From contig JAKZZE010000004.1 in the NCBI GenBank assembly GCA_024220505.1, positions 2,170,001 to 2,234,000 on the forward strand: a stretch of 64,000 nt of DNA, given 5' to 3'. The translations under genes were made by a program, and so were the position numbers. The stretch comes from Rhizopus arrhizus (lineage: Eukaryota; Mucoromycota; Mucoromycetes; Mucorales; Rhizopodaceae). The notes beneath the pieces are model-generated. The model saw nothing but the letters and a program-made list of their open reading frames with translations. It ran no database searches and was not told the origin of the DNA. Shown here piece by piece: positions 46,839 to 58,151 of the stretch; position 1 is the first letter of the stretch; the number at the start of each line of letters is the position of its first letter.

Positions 46839-48050
46839 AGAAATTCAATGTACCCTTTTCATAGGTTGCAATGATATTTGGAGGAACATTTGAACCATTT
46901 ATTTATTTTCCGTGTATTACACATCAAGATTAGCCATGATGTAGGTTCACAAACACAAAGCGGCTTCTTTTTTTGAGATCGGAATGAACCCATTTTCTGT
47001 CACTGCTTATCACACCTGCTAGCTTTTACTTTTAGGGCATATCTTAAAAGAAAAGCTCCGGGTGTGGAGTTGTCTTCTTACTAATAAAGTAACTGTATAT
47101 TATTGGTACATCTTGCACGATTTATTATTGAAGTCAATTAAGAACAAAAAAGATACCAAGACATCACCTTGTTTTATTACTTTGAAAATTGATTGGCAGT
47201 TAAAAGGAAATAAACATGTGAGAGGTCTTTATGCTCCATTCTATCCCAAATTTTACTGAAAGCGGGAAAATGTGGGGAATTAAATGATGAAGTGGTACAT
47301 AGATGGATTATGCTTTTGTTTTACAAAGCTTGCATTCTGTGCTTATGTTAAAAGGAAAAAAAAATGTTGTTTTCTGTTAAGTTGTCGCGTTTTGACTGTA
47401 AATGACGTGAAAGAAACTATATGTTTGTAGACCATCAGGTATATATGAGATAGATTAAGCATTCATAAATAAAGTTTTGTCCCTCTTTCGGTATTTTTGA
47501 TTATTTATACTGTGGGAAAACAGGAAAGGAGATTATTGTTATACGAGCTATGAAAACCAGGAAGGTGGGACTATGGGGTAAAAATGTTACCTACTTGGTG
47601 ATTGGGACTTGGTTTAGACTAATAAAAGACTTTTTTGTTTTAACCAAGCAATTAAATGTACTGTACATAGTCAAAAAGATAAATAAATAAATACTCTGTG
47701 GAGTAAAAGTTAATGTCTTGTAAGAATGACATCTTTCTTTACTATGTAGATGTATGTGTCCCCAAAATTTAATTCGCTGTCATTACGGAGGATTATTTTA
47801 TGTTGAAGGAGAATTTTTCGTTGAAAAAAAATCATGAAAATGTGCGGTTTCATATGACTTAAAGTTTATGCTACTTTGAATTGTACACCCATCAAGTATA
47901 TAAAGTCTTGCTTATTGAAATGAAATTAGTGTACAGAAATCAACCTTCTCTCTCTTTCTCTTTCCATTAATCATTAAGGAAAAGGAAAAGAACCTTTGTA
48001 TATTTTTTTCTTCTTCTTTTCTTTTATAAATAACGTATATATAACAAACA
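46839..48050. other. Intergenic upstream of the hexose transporter
   Basis: AT-rich with no recognised gene. A 65-codon frame at 47062-47259 has no motif. The pyrimidine-rich stretch just before 48050 is the likely core promoter and leader of the transporter gene. Confidence 0.6.
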
Positions 48051-49960
48051 ATGAAGCATCTATCATTAATTGCCACAACAATATCATGCATTGGTGGTTT
48101 CCTATTCGGTTATGACACTGGTATATTATATACTTAAAATGATATATTCTATAGAAACAAAATACCCTAATTTATGCCTTTTTTTATTATTATCATTCAG
48201 GTGTCATATCCGGTGTATTAACCATGCCGACCTTTCCATCTTATTTCGGAATTGAAGGTGATGCGGCGGATATAGCTAGGATCAAAGGTGATGTCGTATC
48301 ACTACTGCAAGCAGGTTGCTGTGTAGGTGCCTTATTAGTCAATTTCCTTGCAGGTAAAAATAAAAACTATTTATTTAATTATTTCAAATTGCTCATGTCT
48401 TTATAGATCCTTTTGGACGTAAATGGACAATTGTTTTAAGCTCAATCGTCTTTATTGTTGGCTCAGTACTTCAAGTAGCAGCACAAAACCTTCCGACAAT
48501 GTTAGCTGGTCGTTTCTTTGGTGGAAGTAAGTTGAATAAGCTAATAATATGTTCGATGACTAATGCTTTCCAAAGTGGGCATTGGTGCATGCTCTATGCT
48601 GGTCCCTATGTATATTGCTGAAATTGCTCCACGTAAATTAAGAGGAAGATTAGGTACACTATGGCAGTTCCTTATTGTTCTTGGTATCATGATGTCTTAT
48701 TGGTAAATCTCTAAATATAATAACATCCCAAACTTGTTACTGATTGCATGATAATAGGGTTGATTATGGCTGTCTACGTAATATACCCACAGGTAATACC
48801 CAATGGAGAGTTCCTCTTGGTATACAAATTGCCCCAGGAGGAATCTTATGTATTGGTATGATCTTTTTACCCGAGTCTTTGAGATGGCTTGCAGCACATG
48901 GACGTACAGAACAAGTTTTAAAAAATCTATGTAAATTAAGAGACTTGCCCGAAGATCACCCTGATATTGTTGAGGAACTTCGAGAAATTGAAGCCGCAGC
49001 AGAAGCAGACAGAGAAGCCACCTCTGGTAAATGGACTGAAATGTTTGAACGCGAAAACCTTCACAGATTATTTATTGGTATTATGCTTCAAATATTTCAA
49101 CAATGGACTGGTAGTAACGCTATTGTAAATACATAAGAAACGCTACAAAAGACAAGCAAAATTAATTTTTCTTTCTGCATAGAACTATTACGCTCCTGAA
49201 ATCTTCAATTCCATTGGTCTTAGCGGCAATGATACCGATATCCTGGCCACCGGTGTTTATGGTGCAGTTAAAGTGGGCTTTGTCTTTATCACTTTCTTTT
49301 TGTTGATAACCGACTTGGTCGTCGTCACACTTTAATGTTAGGCTCAGCCATCATGATGGTAGCTTTCTTTGTTCTTGGTGGTATGCTCCTTGGTCTTGAA
49401 AATGATACAAATGGTCAATTGGGTTCTGAAGGTGCAGCAGTTGGTGCGAAAGGTTACGTTGCCATGGTCTGCATTTACATTTTTGCTATTGGGTAAACAT
49501 AACGTTGCTTTCCATTTTAATGTTTTATTAATTTTTTTTGTAGTTATGAATGCTCTTGGGGCCCTATCGTTTGGATTGTCTGCTCAGAGATTTATCCCAC
49601 GCGTATTCGTGCCATGTCTCTCTCACTTACTACAGCCTTTAACTGGGCTATGAATGCTACTATTGCTAAAGTGACACCAATTATGCTGGCAGAAATCACT
49701 TATGGTACTTACTTCTTCTTTGGTGCTATGGCTGTTATCATGGGCTCATTTGCCTATATCTTTTTGCCAGAAACAAGAGGAAGATCTCTTGAAGAAATCA
49801 ATGAGGTAAACAGAAGAACATGTATATAACAGATAAGCATTTTGCTCATGTATCTTTATAGTTATTCTCCAGTGGTCAATTATGGGCATTCAAAGACACC
49901 TATGTTGTTGATACAGAAAAAATTAAAAAGGACGAAGAAGAAGGAATTTATAAAGATTAA
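48051..49960 (+). pseudogene. MFS hexose transporter with a single frameshift
   Basis: Several exons joined across short GT-AG introns encode a sugar porter of the major facilitator family. Recognised pieces in order are GGFLFGYDTGVISGV in TM1, then [27 protein letters not shown] and the cytosolic loop with PESLRWL. After these come [32 protein letters not shown] in TM10-11 and FLPETRGRSLEEINE. At about 49300-49305 (in actttctttttgttgataac) the frame changes by one base. Upstream reads VFITFFLL; downstream resumes at [12 protein letters not shown], the conserved loop. No intron can bridge it because no AG follows. It is either a true pseudogene or a one-base assembly error in a T-rich run. 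All other junctions and motifs look intact. Confidence 0.85.
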
Positions 49961-50519
49961 TTATTTTCATTCTCATTTTATATTAAATATCAGCACTTAC
50001 AAAACATACTCTCATATTTTTATTGGGATTACCCAATACTACGTACTGTTGTATCGTGTTTCAAAATCAAATCATGTCAAACAATCGATGAGGACAGCTC
50101 TCTCATTGTATTTCTTGCTCATAAATAGTCAAAAGAGTAATCAGCCAAAGTTACATTCATAACAAAGCAAAATAAGCATAAGTTCTTTAGATATCGCTAA
50201 TCAGTGACTTTAAAAATAAATTTAGATACAAAGCATTTTGCTCAGACTCTAGGATATCACCTTCTTCGCAACAGATAACAGTATCTGCAAAACATTGTTT
50301 CGTCCGGGCTGGATCAAAAGGTGGAGTACAAAGATTGTAAAACTTCTTTAGGGTTAAGGTTTTTAAATGTCGTATCTCACTCTATGGATTACATCTTGAA
50401 TGATGGGTCGTTTTAAAAATTAAAACGGTTTTAGATAAAATAAATATTGCTACATAGTATTTCTATCCTGAGCTTTTATTATAGTTTGAACTCTAGCAGA
50501 CAGACGATTCATATGCTTA
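49961..50519. other. Intergenic after the transporter
   Basis: Nothing recognisable beyond the 3' flank of the transporter. Confidence 0.6.
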
Positions 50520-51200
50520 CAACAATCCCCTCTATCAAATATTTTTCACTCAACTTTGATCCTTGCCTATAGCCCATGAACCCTTTTGTCCTTTGTTCAT
50601 ACACAACTAATTTTAACTTCAAGTCTTTCCACATATGGCCGATTGGGCTCATGTCAGGCAATGGGTAGGGTCAAGGCAGCACTAAATCTTTTGCTTCCTT
50701 TTTAGGATAGGTTGTTGCTACCTTCTTAACGTGCTTTGGGTTGTTATCGTGCTGAAAAATAAAATTACCACAGCCTAACCGGTAGTAATCAAGGCAATGT
50801 ACAATAGTTTTTAGATACGAATATAATCTAATGCAGTCATTTTATCGTCGTATACCTCACAAACATACCAAAATTCATAAGAAGTCATGCAAGCCCACAT
50901 CACAACGTTTCCTCCACCTTGATTACGACTAGAATTACATAATGAGGCAGTGATGAGATTCCAGACAAACTCTAATAGTATTTGACTTTGCCCATGCCCA
51001 AACATTGATTTTGGACCCGTCAAAGAATAAACTTTCTATCCAGTCATCAATAATCTAATATCTGTAAGCAAAGGGGGCAACCCAAACGCTTTTCTCTGTG
51101 TTTTGCGGATAGAAAAGATGCCCTTCTTTTTAGCTGGGCTTTGAATTTTAGATTTATTTAGGCATACAGTGTAGAATTATCAGTCAAGCTTATAAATAGT
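50520..51200 (-). pseudogene. Tc1/mariner transposase relic
   Basis: The minus strand carries decayed blocks of a Tc1/mariner transposase. The KAQLKRRASFLSAKHR region comes first. Then GGGNVVMWACMTSYEFWYV, IFQHDNNPKHVKK and a PDMSPIGHMWKDLK block equivalent to the PDLNPIE DDE region. Stops and frameshifts interrupt it. Clear terminal inverted repeats were not found around it. It is inactive. Confidence 0.85.
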
Positions 51201-52334
51201 CAAAGGACTCAATCATTGGCCTCAATAGTCTTGTGATGATCCTTTTCTTCACATGGATCTTGCTTGCTTTGGTTAGATGGAAGACCCATTTACCAACATT
51301 ACAAAGGCTTTAGATGTTTGTAACCTCTCGTTAAAGAAAAAGACTGCAAGATTTATAAAGTTTGATAAGGTATATTCTTTATTAATATCACTGTATCTTA
51401 AATTGGCATCCTTTCCATAAAGGCTCTATTTAATCCATTCCAAGATACTTTAACTAATTATGGCTGCAAATTGAGGATAGATAAAGTTGATATAAAAATC
51501 TGTTCCTGATCATGCAAGTGCATTGCTAGTATTTATTTCTCAAATTCATTTTGTTTTTAATGGGTCACTGCTGCAGAAGCTACATTAAAGTAGCTCGTCT
51601 ACAGTGAAAGGAATAGAATTAGTTATGATTGAAGGATAGAGAAAAGAACGCCAGAGTCTTTGTAAAGAATTCACTACTCTGATCTTGTTGTTTGAATGTA
51701 AAATGAACAGATAAAGAAATAAAGAGATGAACGACACAAAAAAATCGGAATACTGATTGAAAGGGCTCAAAAATTTTGGGTGATTAAATGAAATCTGTTT
51801 GACGAAATTGTTATCTAACTATGGCAAAACCGCAATCAGGAAGCAAAAAATCCGTAATTAGGTCTTGTACCTAATTTAATGAAATGTGTAAATGGGTTTC
51901 GAAAAAGAATGTATTGGTATTGACGTAAATGATGATATTTAAGAACAAGGGTGTTTGCACCTATGTCTCTGAACGTAGTGGTTTGGAAATTTAAATCATT
52001 CATTGACATTGATTTGAATAGCGACCATCTGGGCTTTAAACTTTAACAACATTTGTAAATATCCAATAACCATAGCAGGAAGCATTCATTTCATTCTTTT
52101 GTGTTAATTGGTATCAACTCCAATATGCAACCTAAATTGTCACGCGTTCCCAGAGATGTAAAAAATGTATAGAATACACAGTCATCTGGCTATTTACTAC
52201 ACTCACAAATTTGGAAGTTCCTACTTTTTAAACTTACGTCATCGCCCACAAACAGTCCTAGGCTCACCCCCTGGTGCGCATAGAATTTGTCATGAACATG
52301 CTTTTGCACTCTTTATCTTTTTGTTTCATTAATA
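51201..52334. other. Intergenic upstream of COX12
   Basis: AT-rich with no recognised gene. The last 100 bp before 52335 should hold the COX12 promoter. Confidence 0.55.
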
Positions 52335-52800
52335 ATGTCTGACGTTGCAGAATCACCAAAGTTAGTCACTGGTATGAACAAGAAATGAAGTGTCTACGTT
52401 GATTACTAATTTATTTCTCTTTAGCTGGCTTCGATGCTCGGTACATTTTATTAATTTGAATAATTTTTTTTATTAACTAATATGTAAACAGCTTCCCTAA
52501 CACCAATCAATCAAAAAAGTAATTCTTCTTTGAACTAATGTGTATTCAATTCTTGTTTAACTTGTTAAATTAAATAGCTGCTGGCAAAACTATGTTGATT
52601 ATTACAAGTGTATTGGTGCTCGTGGCGAAGATTTTGCTCCTTGTAAGCAATTCTTTAAGGCTTATCATGCCTTGTGTCCTAATGAATGGGTATAGAAATA
52701 GAATACGAAAAAGAAAAAAGAAATTAAATGATTGTTATAGATCTCAAAGTGGGACAGTCAAAGAGAAGAAGGCACTAACCCTTCCAACTTTGAAGTTTAA
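52335..52800 (+). CDS. COX12: Cytochrome c oxidase subunit VIb (Cox12)
   Basis: Five exons (52335-52371, 52425-52440, 52492-52518, 52578-52689, 52741-52800) give 84 codons, 83 residues, the normal size. It is a small intermembrane-space subunit of respiratory complex IV. [24 protein letters not shown] and FAPCKQFFKAYHALCP show the twin C-x9-C / C-x10-C pattern that forms two disulfides in a coiled-coil-helix-coiled-coil-helix fold. The protein ends EWISKWDSQREEGTNPSNFEV. Exon 2 is only 16 bp and exon 3 only 27 bp. The stop is 83 bp from the stop of the convergent F-box gene. Confidence 0.95.
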
Positions 52801-52883
52801 ACATTGTTTTTTTTTTTCTAAAGTTTATTAAAGAAAACAAAAAACAAAAAAAAAAAAAAAAAAAAAAAAAATCTCCCCCATTT

Positions 52884-54269
52884 TCAAGTAGATAATATTA
52901 ATCGACGTCTTTGCCACCAAATTGTATTTCCACGAATAATTGTGCTTTTTGGTAAGAATTTTGATTGTTGTTGAAGATTGTAATTATTATTAGGAATAAT
53001 GGTTGTATTGTTTGTTGGTATAAATTGATCATCATTGTCATCACCTTCATCCTGAATAGCATCATGTTTGCTAGCACTTGTATCAATTAACTGTTTAATA
53101 TAATGACTTGATATCATGTCTCTTTTGACTCCACCTAAACATAACCTCTGTAAACCAGACTCTGATGTTGCTTGATGTCGATTGATATTTTCAATTTCTA
53201 TATTTACACGTTGAACGACTGAATTAAAAAAAGTGGATCCCAAGCATCTCGAGTCACTCAAACTGATGGTTTGTAGGGTTGAACATTGGGTTATGATGGC
53301 TGTGAGGGTATCTTCAGAAATCTTTTCTGTATGGTTATTGAATATACAAATATGTCGAATTCGCTTGCATCTTGAGGCAACGTAGTGTATTGATTTATCT
53401 GTTAATTGATATGCATTACCAATCGAGAGATATTCAAGTGAGTTTCCACATCGATCGGCGATGGTGGCTAAGCTTGAGTCTGTCACGGGCGTATTACCAG
53501 TGATTTCTATCGACCGCAGTTGTGGATTCGTGATGGCCAATTTACAGAGTGTTGAACTTTGTATGCTTGAACAATTGTTGAACTTTATAGATTCTAAAGT
53601 GCCCGAAGTCATGTATTTTGCCATTTCATACACTGAATCATCTGTTTTGGGTGAATACGTATCGAGTTGAATTGATTTTAGCTTTAAGCAATTATAAGCA
53701 AAATGAGCCAAAGGTAATGAATGCGTATACTTTGGTGGTAGTGGCGTTGATGGTACAGCTGGGGTTGCAGGTGGTTGTCCATTGAATGATGATTCTATTT
53801 TTTGATTTGGTAAGCGAGAAAAAGGTAAGGGAGGTCTTAACCTTGCTTGTGATTGTTGGTGTTGTTGGTGTTGTTGCTGTTTGTTTATTAAATGATTTGG
53901 TACGGGAGGTGCAACAGGACGGGTGAGATGGAATTTGATTGAGATGGATAATAGGTTGGGACATAGATTGGTTATTAAATAAATAGTACTTGAAGTAACA
54001 TGAAACTCTCTATCCGAATGGATGAGTTCAAGTGAAGTGATGAGTTCACCATATCGCAGTGTTGTATTTCTTTTAGACAAAATATGAAATATTCTTTCAA
54101 AATCTTTTTCTCTAACAAATTTAAAGTTTGACCAAAGTCTTGAAGCGGATATGAATTGCCAACTTTTACAAACGAGAGAAGTTTTGACAAGTTCTGATTG
54201 ATTTAAATAGGATAACGTTCGTTCAAGACATGGTATACTATTAAGTTTTAAGCTTGCATCTCTTGTCAT
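52884..54269 (-). CDS. F-box / leucine-rich-repeat protein
   Basis: A single exon of 462 codons, 461 residues, from the ATG at 54269; the open frame upstream is lysine- and phenylalanine-rich junk from poly(A/T). The N-terminus (LNSIPCLERTLSYLNQSELV followed by CKSWQFIS) is an F-box that would bind Skp1 in an SCF ubiquitin ligase. A Gln/Pro-rich spacer of about 70 residues follows. Then come several AMN1-type leucine-rich repeats (LESIKFNNCSSI, LRSIEITGNTPVTDSSL, LEYLSIGNAYQLTDKSI, LQTISLSDSRCLG) that should recognise the target. The tail is Asn/Gln/Asp-rich. Confidence 0.85.
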   Translation of the reverse strand: MTRDASLKLNSIPCLERTLSYLNQSELVKTSLVCKSWQFISASRLWSNFKFVREKDFERIFHILSKRNTTLRYGELITSLELIHSDREFHVTSSTIYLITNLCPNLLSISIKFHLTRPVAPPVPNHLINKQQQHQQHQQSQARLRPPLPFSRLPNQKIESSFNGQPPATPAVPSTPLPPKYTHSLPLAHFAYNCLKLKSIQLDTYSPKTDDSVYEMAKYMTSGTLESIKFNNCSSIQSSTLCKLAITNPQLRSIEITGNTPVTDSSLATIADRCGNSLEYLSIGNAYQLTDKSIHYVASRCKRIRHICIFNNHTEKISEDTLTAIITQCSTLQTISLSDSRCLGSTFFNSVVQRVNIEIENINRHQATSESGLQRLCLGGVKRDMISSHYIKQLIDTSASKHDAIQDEGDDNDDQFIPTNNTTIIPNNNYNLQQQSKFLPKSTIIRGNTIWWQRRRLILST

Positions 54270-54742
54270 GCACCAAATTTGTAAAAGAAAACAAGAAAAA
54301 AAAGAAAGAAAGAAAAAATAAAATAAAAAACCTTTACAAAAGGTAAACCTTTCTTTTTTTTTTTTTTTTTTCTTCCTTTTTTTTTCTTTTAGTGGAAAAA
54401 GAAAGAGAAGCAAATTTTTTTTTGTCTCGGTTATAAAATTCGAGTAGCGCGTAGTAGTAATAATAATATTAATAAAAAGAGAGAAAATATCTCTTTTACT
54501 TTTCTTTTTGATTATTAATAGATTATGAATTAAATAAGAAAGTCTCGAATGTTTTTTGTTATTGAAACAAAAAAAGAATTGTGCATGGTCAATAAATTTA
54601 AAATCAGGGAAATCCCTTAAATAGCAGAGCGATATGACGCAATTTAGAGATTATATAAAAAAAAAAAAGCCATAGACTTGTATTTGTGTGTGTGTGTGTG
54701 TGTATTTTTAATTGTTTTGTATTGTGAAATCATTTCTGTATA

Positions 54743-54870
54743 CAGTGTTTCGCGTTTGAAAAACACAAAAATTTAGCCAATCGACAGATTTCAAAGTTGA
54801 ATAAAAGAGTAAAATGTGTTGCTGAGCAGTAAATTTTTCAGTTGTTGAATAAAATGATTTAGTCACCAAT
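54743..54870 (+). repeat. Left terminal inverted repeat of the Tc1 element
   Basis: 128 bp from CAGTGTTTCG to GTCACCAAT, matching the reverse complement of 57050-57180. Confidence 0.88.
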
Positions 54871-55461
54871 CTTTACAATTCAATAAATAAATGCACTTTA
54901 CTCGTAATAACAATAATAGTATATCTTTTATTGCTATTTTGCTTTCAAACTCATCCCCAATCTAAAGTCCGTTCCTCTGGCTTATTTTAATTTGCACAGT
55001 AGGTGTTGTAGAGTAGCATCGTTTTCGGTACATGGTTTTAGCGGGATAGTAGTCATGATTACATAATATTAAGAATTGCATGAATAAGCAAAGACCAAGT
55101 GTTGAAATCTTTAAAACGTGTTTTATCTTTTTCTGATCGGAGGTTATGATAAATATGCTTTTAAGGCGAAAAATGTACAATAGCCATTAGCAATTTTGGA
55201 GTAAAAGCTCAAATAAAAGATGTCACTGCTATAATATATGTTTTTTTGATATGTTCAAGAAAGTGATTCTTAGTGAATATGCCCCTGTATCATAAGAGCA
55301 TAGATTCTACTATAATCTAATCTACACAACCTTTAATAACTTTTGAAACTAAGCGAGTAATCCTAGTTCTATTAAAAGGATACACTGGTTTAAACACATT
55401 CACAACTGGATTTGGTTTGAGATAACCCTAATAATTATAAATTTATTTACAAATCATTTCC

Positions 55462-55713
55462 TCATTTTTCTTCACCACCAATTCCATCACCTTCCTCTTC
55501 CTCTTCATCCTTTTCGTTCTCTTCCTCTTCATCCTTTTCGTTCTCTTCCTCTTCATCCTTTTCGTTCTCTTCCTCATCATGGATGTCTTCAGCATCTTTA
55601 GTCTCATCATCCCAGTTGCAGTTATCCTCCAAAATTGACATTTCTGGCCAGATAGCTTTTGTTTTCCATTGTTGGGATTCAGCTACGGGACTCGCACCCA
55701 AGAGGTCATCCAT
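55462..55713 (-). CDS. Acidic repeat ORF inside the Tc1 element
   Basis: An 83-residue frame from ATG 55713. The first half (MDDLLGASPVAESQQWKTKA, then WPEMSILEDNCNWDDE) looks like ordinary protein. The second half is three copies of EEENEKDE encoded by a 24 bp tandem repeat. It lies between the two inverted repeats of the transposon, so it is either cargo, a second transposon gene exon, or chance. No family is recognised. Confidence 0.35.
   Translation of the reverse strand: MDDLLGASPVAESQQWKTKAIWPEMSILEDNCNWDDETKDAEDIHDEEENEKDEEEENEKDEEEENEKDEEEEEGDGIGGEEK
55504..55575. repeat. 24 bp minisatellite, three copies
   Basis: The unit TTCATCCTTTTCGTTCTCTT plus CCTC begins at 55504, 55528 and 55552 with no visible difference between copies. 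It preserves the reading frame of the acidic ORF. Confidence 0.9.
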
Positions 55714-56404
55714 CTTATTAATGTGCTTTTTTTGGTTTGAGCATCATCAATTTGAGCCTTCACCTCTAAAGCAGATCTCTATAACAATGTACAAATAATT
55801 GAGTTGACTGTACCGCGAGTAATAGTCATGACACGCTATCTTGATATATGAAAGAACATGGATCAGTTGTTCAACCCCACCTTCATTTACTTCAGTCCTG
55901 GTCACAGGGTACGAAAAGTTAATAACGTTTATCAACATGGAATGCTTTGGTTTTACCAAAACAAGATGCAACAAGTGACAGTCAAATCTCATAATCTGGG
56001 TAAAGGATACATAGAAATCAGTTGGTGCAGATTTGAGAGTCTTCAGCAGTGAGTTCATGTGAAGTTTTGACACCAAAACCAGTAGAGCTTGTCAAGGCAG
56101 TATTTTCGAGAGGTACATTCTTTGGCAAATTCGGTCATAGAGTAATCCAAAAGTGCTGATGAAACACTGACACGAATATCCATTTTTTGCAGTGATGTTT
56201 GTTTTGCTCAAAGAGCCAGGAACGGTAGCTCCCTTATAAAGTATATCATTAGTCATCATAATTGGAATGCTATATTAGTTTCAGTTCACTAAAGAAGGAT
56301 ACGAAAATGGAATACATTTTTGTAGAATTCTGTGCCTGATTCTAATTAGTTTTTTAGAGATAATTTACCATTTTAATTTGATGTTGCTATATCCAAAGAT
56401 TTCT

Positions 56405-56788
56405 TCAAACACATGCGATCAAGACTTCAACTTGAAATCTTGAGTGACATACGATCGAAGGGTTTCTATACAAACAAAAGCATCTAGCTTTGCTAATTCC
56501 ATATTTATTTTTTTTATAAAAGACAAAGGGATCCTCTCCGGTTATCCTCTTCAATTGTCTTTCAGTTCTTTCATTTATTTTCAATGGACGACCTGTTTGC
56601 TTGTGAGACAAAGGGCTGTTATAATTATCAATTTTGGCTTTTATATCTTGCACAGTAGACTTGTTCACTCCAACAATTTCACCAATCTCTCTATTCATAT
56701 AATATGTTTTAAAAAGATAAAAAACACTCCATGCTTTATTTTCTTTTGTTTCAGTTTCAGATATAATTAAAGGTCGTGTGCAGTCCAT
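56405..56788 (-). pseudogene. Tc1 transposase N-terminal (HTH) fragment
   Basis: From an ATG at 56788 the frame encodes a helix-turn-helix region: EIGEIVGVNKSTVQDIKAKI followed by TGRPLKINERTERQLKRIT. This is the DNA-binding part of Tc1-like transposases. About 50 codons later the homologous sequence moves to another frame (MELAKLDAFVCIETLRS), then ends. The catalytic DDE part was not found downstream, so this copy cannot encode a whole transposase. Confidence 0.85.
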
Positions 56789-57049
56789 GGAGATTCGAGC
56801 TGACACGTTTTTTTTAATGAGTTGATGGATGAGAAAAAAACGATTTTATTTGCTTAAACGTAATCTATTAAGATCCAATTGACAACTTTATGAGGTTAAA
56901 ATTATCTTTAGTAAAAAAAATGCTATGGATGTCCTAGACAAAAACGGTTTGAAAGGCTTTAACCAAGTGTTTGAACATGGAGAGAATATAGCTATTATCA
57001 TAATGTACACATCATATAATAAATATATATTTTTCATTGTCATATTTGT

Positions 57050-57180
57050 ATTGGTGACTGAATCATTTTATTGAACAACTGAAAAATTTACTACTCAACA
57101 TTTTACTCTTTTATTCAACTTTGAAATCTGTTGATTGGCCACACAATCTTTTTTTTGTATTTTTCAAATGTGAAACACTG
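57050..57180 (-). repeat. Right terminal inverted repeat of the Tc1 element
   Basis: 131 bp, the reverse complement of the left arm with a few substitutions and small indels; ends ACACTG next to TA. Confidence 0.88.
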
Positions 57181-57243
57181 TACAATCATTATGTCATTAA
57201 TTTTAGATTATTGGCTTTTTCACTTTGTGTTTGTGCATCTTGT

Positions 57244-57346
57244 ACACTATTTCCAGAAATTAAAGTCGCCGTGACTTATCGCAGTGACATGTAAATTGTA
57301 TTTTAAAACTTTACAAAATGCGACTTTAATTTCTGGGAAATAGTGT
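57244..57346. mobile_element. 103 bp MITE with 26 bp inverted repeats
   Basis: The left arm 57244-57269 begins ACACTATTTCCAGAAATT and ends AAAGTCGC. The right arm 57320-57346 is its reverse complement with one extra base (CCC for CC). The loop between is 50 bp. It begins 64 bp after the end of the Tc1 element. It is too small to code and could form a stem in RNA or single-stranded DNA. Confidence 0.8.
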
Positions 57347-58151
57347 CTCTCTCAATTAAAAAAAAAAAAAAAATAGAAAACATCCATTCATTCCTGCCCT
57401 TCTCCATTTCTTAAGGCAGCGCACGAAGAAGTGTTGTCAATCGTCATGGATGAGATTAGATTACACAAAATTGAAACCCTCTTTTGTCTTTAGCTGTAGA
57501 TGCTGGAGCATAAAAGAGTAGTGATTGATCTTGGAAAGAATAATGCGTGAGTTTGACGAGAGTTGAAAGAAAGCAGGTCGCAGTGATGAGCCAATAGAAA
57601 CTGAGATACTTGAGATTAAAGTTCACAGGATCTATTCATGTGTTTCTTGAAAGGCCAATGGATAACGTAGAAAACGAGGTTATTTTTGGATATCGTGACT
57701 GGTTAGGTATTGTGTTGGAATAAGTCATGTTTAGGAATACAGATGAATTTGTCATGAGCGGAGTAGGGTTGAAATGAGAATGAAGGAAATCTAGAAAAAG
57801 AAGGTTCTCATTCAAGAATAAATTTAATTTATTACATACGAATGCATAGATACTAAAGAATTATGATATCATTCTTAAATAAACCATATTTTTGCTTTTT
57901 TATTTTCACTACTTGTAAACATTTATTATAGCAAGTTACATCATCACTCCAGATGTTGTCTATACTTTATTGATTCCACGTGGGTGTTTCATCTGACAAG
58001 AACATTCAATTGGTTTAAGAGAGAATGAATGTGAAATTCTTTATGAATACAAGAAATATAATTATTACAAAGAAAAAAAAAGGGGGGAATAATCGTTAGT
58101 GTTTGTAACAATAAATAAAAAAAGGGGTCTATGAGATTAGATAATTCTTGT
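57347..58151. other. Intergenic, 3' side of the P-type ATPase gene
   Basis: A poly(A) run at 57358-57373 is followed by about 400 bp of more balanced composition (57400-57790) without a recognisable frame. Confidence 0.55.

Larger units (their letters stand above)
54743..57180 (-). mobile_element. Tc1/mariner-type DNA transposon with ~130 bp terminal inverted repeats
   Basis: The element is flanked by TA on both sides (54741-54742 and 57181-57182). It starts CAGTGTTTCGCG and ends ACACTG, the usual Tc1 ends. The arms 54743-54870 and 57050-57180 are reverse complements with scattered mismatches and share ACAGATTTCAAAGTTGAATA and AGTAAATTTTTCAGTTGTT. At 2.44 kb it is longer than a typical Tc1 (1.3-1.8 kb). 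The transposase start lies on the minus strand near the right arm. The rest of the interior is not recognisable transposase. Confidence 0.88.

Noticed and set aside
47062..47259. 65-codon frame upstream of the transporter
   Set aside because: No family and no promoter-like context; codon content like random AT-rich DNA.
55504..55575. 24 bp repeats considered as a CRISPR array
   Set aside because: The copies are directly adjacent without spacers and encode an acidic peptide repeat; the genome is eukaryotic.
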